DNA from: Mageeibacillus sp. UBA5436
GTDB lineage: Bacteria; Bacillota; Clostridia; Saccharofermentanales; DTU023
Direction: 5' to 3'
Assembly (NCBI GenBank): GCA_002427545.1
Contig: DIRM01000006.1
Coordinates: 1-36,153, forward strand
Length of the DNA stretch: 36,153 nucleotides
The translations under genes and the position numbers were made by a program. This document shows, piece after piece, positions 34,449 through 36,153 of the stretch. Position 1 is the first letter of the stretch, and every line of letters starts with the position of its first letter. The notes beneath the pieces were generated by a model. The model searched no databases. It saw only the letters and a list, made by a program, of their open reading frames with translations, and was not told the origin of the DNA.

Positions 34449-35243
34449 TTATTTTTCACTTCGCTTGTTTAAATAAAGATGATTTAAAGGTCCTCTACCT
34501 TTTCCCAAATCAAAATTATCTTTAATGGCACCCTCTAAATATTCTTTGGCGGTTTTTACAGATTCTACGATATCTTTATCTTTTGCTAAGTTAACAGCAA
34601 TGGCTGAAGACAAGGTACAGCCTGTTCCATGTGTATTAGGATTTTCTAATTTTTCTCCTTTAATCCAAAAACCTTGTCCCTCTATATATAGAAAATCATC
34701 TGAATTTTCTTCTAAATGTCCACCTGTAATAAGTATTGCACCTTTTAATGAAGCACTTATTATTTTTGCAGCTTCTTCCATATCTTCTTTATTATTAACT
34801 TCAATACCTGAAAGAACAGAGGCTTCATCCATATTTGGTGTAATTATAGTTGCGAGAGGGAATAGCTCATTGATGATACTTTTAACAGCTGAAGATTTCA
34901 TGAGAGAGCTACCACTGGTTGAAACCATAACTGGATCGACCACTATTTTTGTAGCTTCATATTGTTTTAGTTTTTTTACAATTTCTTTTACTGCTTCCTG
35001 ATTAGATAGCATTCCAATCTTTACAGCATCAGGGTAAATATCAGTAAATACGGCATCCAATTGTTTTCCAATAAATTCGGCTGGTAAATCAACGACATCA
35101 GTAACACCCGTTGTGTTTTGTGCAGTAACAGAGGTGATAACACTCATTCCATACACATTATGTGCTGCAAAAGTTTTTAAATCTGCCTGAATACCAGCTC
35201 CACCACTAGAGTCCGAACCTGCTATAGTTAATAGTTTTTTCAT
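34449..35243 (-). CDS. thiD: Hydroxymethylpyrimidine / phosphomethylpyrimidine kinase
   Basis: A 264-residue ribokinase-like enzyme phosphorylating HMP and HMP-P for thiamine. The start AGSDSSGGAGIQADLKTF (about 8-25) is the ThiD substrate-binding signature, and the anion-hole motif T-H-G-T-G-C-T near 209-215 holds the catalytic region. Length is typical of single-domain ThiD. CAGGAG precedes ATG 35243. It lies after thiM and thiE in the same direction, so it is the last gene of a salvage operon. No riboswitch is visible here; any TPP element would be beyond the window edge. Confidence 0.96.
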   Translation of the reverse strand: MKKLLTIAGSDSSGGAGIQADLKTFAAHNVYGMSVITSVTAQNTTGVTDVVDLPAEFIGKQLDAVFTDIYPDAVKIGMLSNQEAVKEIVKKLKQYEATKIVVDPVMVSTSGSSLMKSSAVKSIINELFPLATIITPNMDEASVLSGIEVNNKEDMEEAAKIISASLKGAILITGGHLEENSDDFLYIEGQGFWIKGEKLENPNTHGTGCTLSSAIAVNLAKDKDIVESVKTAKEYLEGAIKDNFDLGKGRGPLNHLYLNKRSEK

Positions 35244-35305
35244 AAATTATATATCTCCTGTTCTTTTTTCATCGAAATTTTGGTATTTGTTTATTCCTAT
35301 CTTCA

Positions 35306-35959
35306 TTAAATATCTTTGTCATCATATAGATTTTCTTTAACAAGCCGAGATAAGTTTTTGGCAGAAAGTTCGATATCTTTTTCTTTTAAAATAGCAGAAA
35401 CTACTGCAATGCCATCTAATTTGCTATTCTCCAAAAGGTGAATATTGTCTTTATTTATTCCGCCTATACCAACTGTAGGGATAGATACAGAATCAACAAT
35501 GTTTTTTATGATGTCCATATTTATTACTTTTGCGTCTAGCTTTGTGCCTGTATTAAAAATGGAGCCGATACCTAAATAGTCAGCGCCTTCTTTTTCTGCT
35601 AATACAGCCTGTTCAACAGTATTAACTGAAATACCTAAGATCTTATTATTTCCTAATAATTTTCTTGCCTTAGAAGTTTCCATATCATCTTGTCCAAGAT
35701 GAACGCCATCTGCATCTATATCTATTGCGAGCTCTATATTGTCATTTATGACAAAAGGAATATGGTATTTATCCGTAATTACTTTTAGCTCTAAAGCTAA
35801 TTTTTTAAATTCTTGATAATTAATATTTTTTTCTCTGATTTGTACAAAACTAACATTTCCTCTAATCGCTTCTTCTACAACATCAGGTAAATTTCTATTG
35901 CCAAGCCAGCTCCTATCTGTAACTAAATAGAGTGACATATCTTTCCTAAATACTTTCAA
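35306..35959 (-). CDS. thiE: Thiamine-phosphate synthase
   Basis: A 217-residue TIM-barrel enzyme joining HMP-PP and thiazole phosphate. Family segments are LYLVTDRSW, V-Q-I-R-E-K, F-V-I-N-D-N, D-G-V-H-L-G-Q-D-D, G-I-S-V-N-T and G-I-G-G-I near the phosphate site. The start at TTG 35959 is chosen because AGGAGG (35969-35974) is about 8-9 bases upstream. A longer frame from TTG 35977 would include that site. An ATG at 35938 is also possible. It overlaps the thiM end by 14 bases, so the two genes are coupled. Confidence 0.93.
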   Translation of the reverse strand: MKVFRKDMSLYLVTDRSWLGNRNLPDVVEEAIRGNVSFVQIREKNINYQEFKKLALELKVITDKYHIPFVINDNIELAIDIDADGVHLGQDDMETSKARKLLGNNKILGISVNTVEQAVLAEKEGADYLGIGSIFNTGTKLDAKVINMDIIKNIVDSVSIPTVGIGGINKDNIHLLENSKLDGIAVVSAILKEKDIELSAKNLSRLVKENLYDDKDI

Positions 35960-36153
35960 TTTTTGCACCCTCCTCAAAGTTTTTCCAATCTAAAGTGCTA
36001 ATATTATCTATAATTTTTATTTTTAAAGAAGAGGTGCCAAGTGCCATCTTTTCGACCTGATCTCTGGCTATTTGACCGCTCAGTCCCATAGATGCGGTAG
36101 CAATGACTGAAGCTTCAAGTATATGATCAGGATTTGCTCCTGCGTATGCGCCA
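35946..36153 (-). CDS. thiM: Hydroxyethylthiazole kinase, C-terminal part (cut by window edge)
   Basis: The last 68 residues of a minus-strand gene ending at TAG 35946-35948 are readable, from GAYAGANPD to G-A-K-I-E-S-I. The segment V-I-A-T-A-S-M-G-L-S-G-Q-I-A and the G-T-S-S-L block match the C-terminus of ThiM, which phosphorylates the thiazole moiety for salvage. The rest lies outside the window. The reading frame enters at 36152. Its stop lies inside thiE, and operon position supports the call. Confidence 0.85.
   Translation of the reverse strand, partial: GAYAGANPDHILEASVIATASMGLSGQIARDQVEKMALGTSSLKIKIIDNISTLDWKNFEEGAKIESI

Noticed and set aside
34525..35001. Open frame of 158 codons on the plus strand opposite thiD
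   Set aside because: thiD is complete with all motifs on the other strand; the antisense frame is a Ser/Ile/Phe-rich shadow with no recognisable domain.

Overview
The window is AT-rich DNA with short, densely packed genes, purine-rich ribosome sites and many intrinsic terminators. It looks like the chromosome of an anaerobic low-GC Firmicute, most likely Clostridia. Supporting content is the tmk-darA-holB-ricT core cluster, hybrid-cluster protein, Feo iron uptake with a Cys-rich FeoB partner, iron-sulfur flavoprotein genes and a FadR-type GntR regulator. I cannot name the genus. There are no phage genes, intact insertion sequences, CRISPR arrays or rRNA genes. All coordinates and motifs were read by eye from the sequence and no database search was run.

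Layout. Positions 1-5117 (+) hold a D-Ala-D-Ala carboxypeptidase, the ribosomal pair rplM-rpsI with a good promoter and terminator, the tRNA t6A genes tsaE and tsaB, and an ApbE-type flavin transferase. Positions 5118-7691 (+) hold hcp and a macrodomain gene ending in a bidirectional terminator. Positions 7709-10299 (-) hold a heterodimeric ABC exporter whose second half has lost its membrane domain and carries a frameshift. A tRNA-Thr(GGT) with its own promoter and terminator follows on the minus strand. Positions 10861-16764 (+) are a housekeeping run: tmk, darA (c-di-AMP receptor), holB, ricT, tex, murI. An M18 aminopeptidase (-) and pgeF (+) are divergent. They are followed by vanZ-like, uppP, a CysG-N-like dehydrogenase, an unrecognised membrane protein, a TraX-like protein and leuS.

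The last 10 kb is the most interesting part. The feo operon (two feoA genes, feoB and a 56-residue Cys-rich membrane protein) has two near-identical 16-bp palindromic boxes, one at the promoter and one just before the first gene, with a terminator-like hairpin between them. On the minus strand, hypB, a 906-residue multi-cluster Fe-S/flavin oxidoreductase and hypA form a tight operon. No hypCDEF or hydrogenase gene is visible. A divergent FadR-family regulator has the operator word TGGTTATACCA at two sites in the shared 345-bp control region. This hypB-oxidoreductase-hypA unit is my best candidate for an undescribed system: a nickel-linked or otherwise dedicated redox module under its own regulator. 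The window ends in a thiM-thiE-thiD thiamine salvage operon (-), with thiM cut by the window edge.
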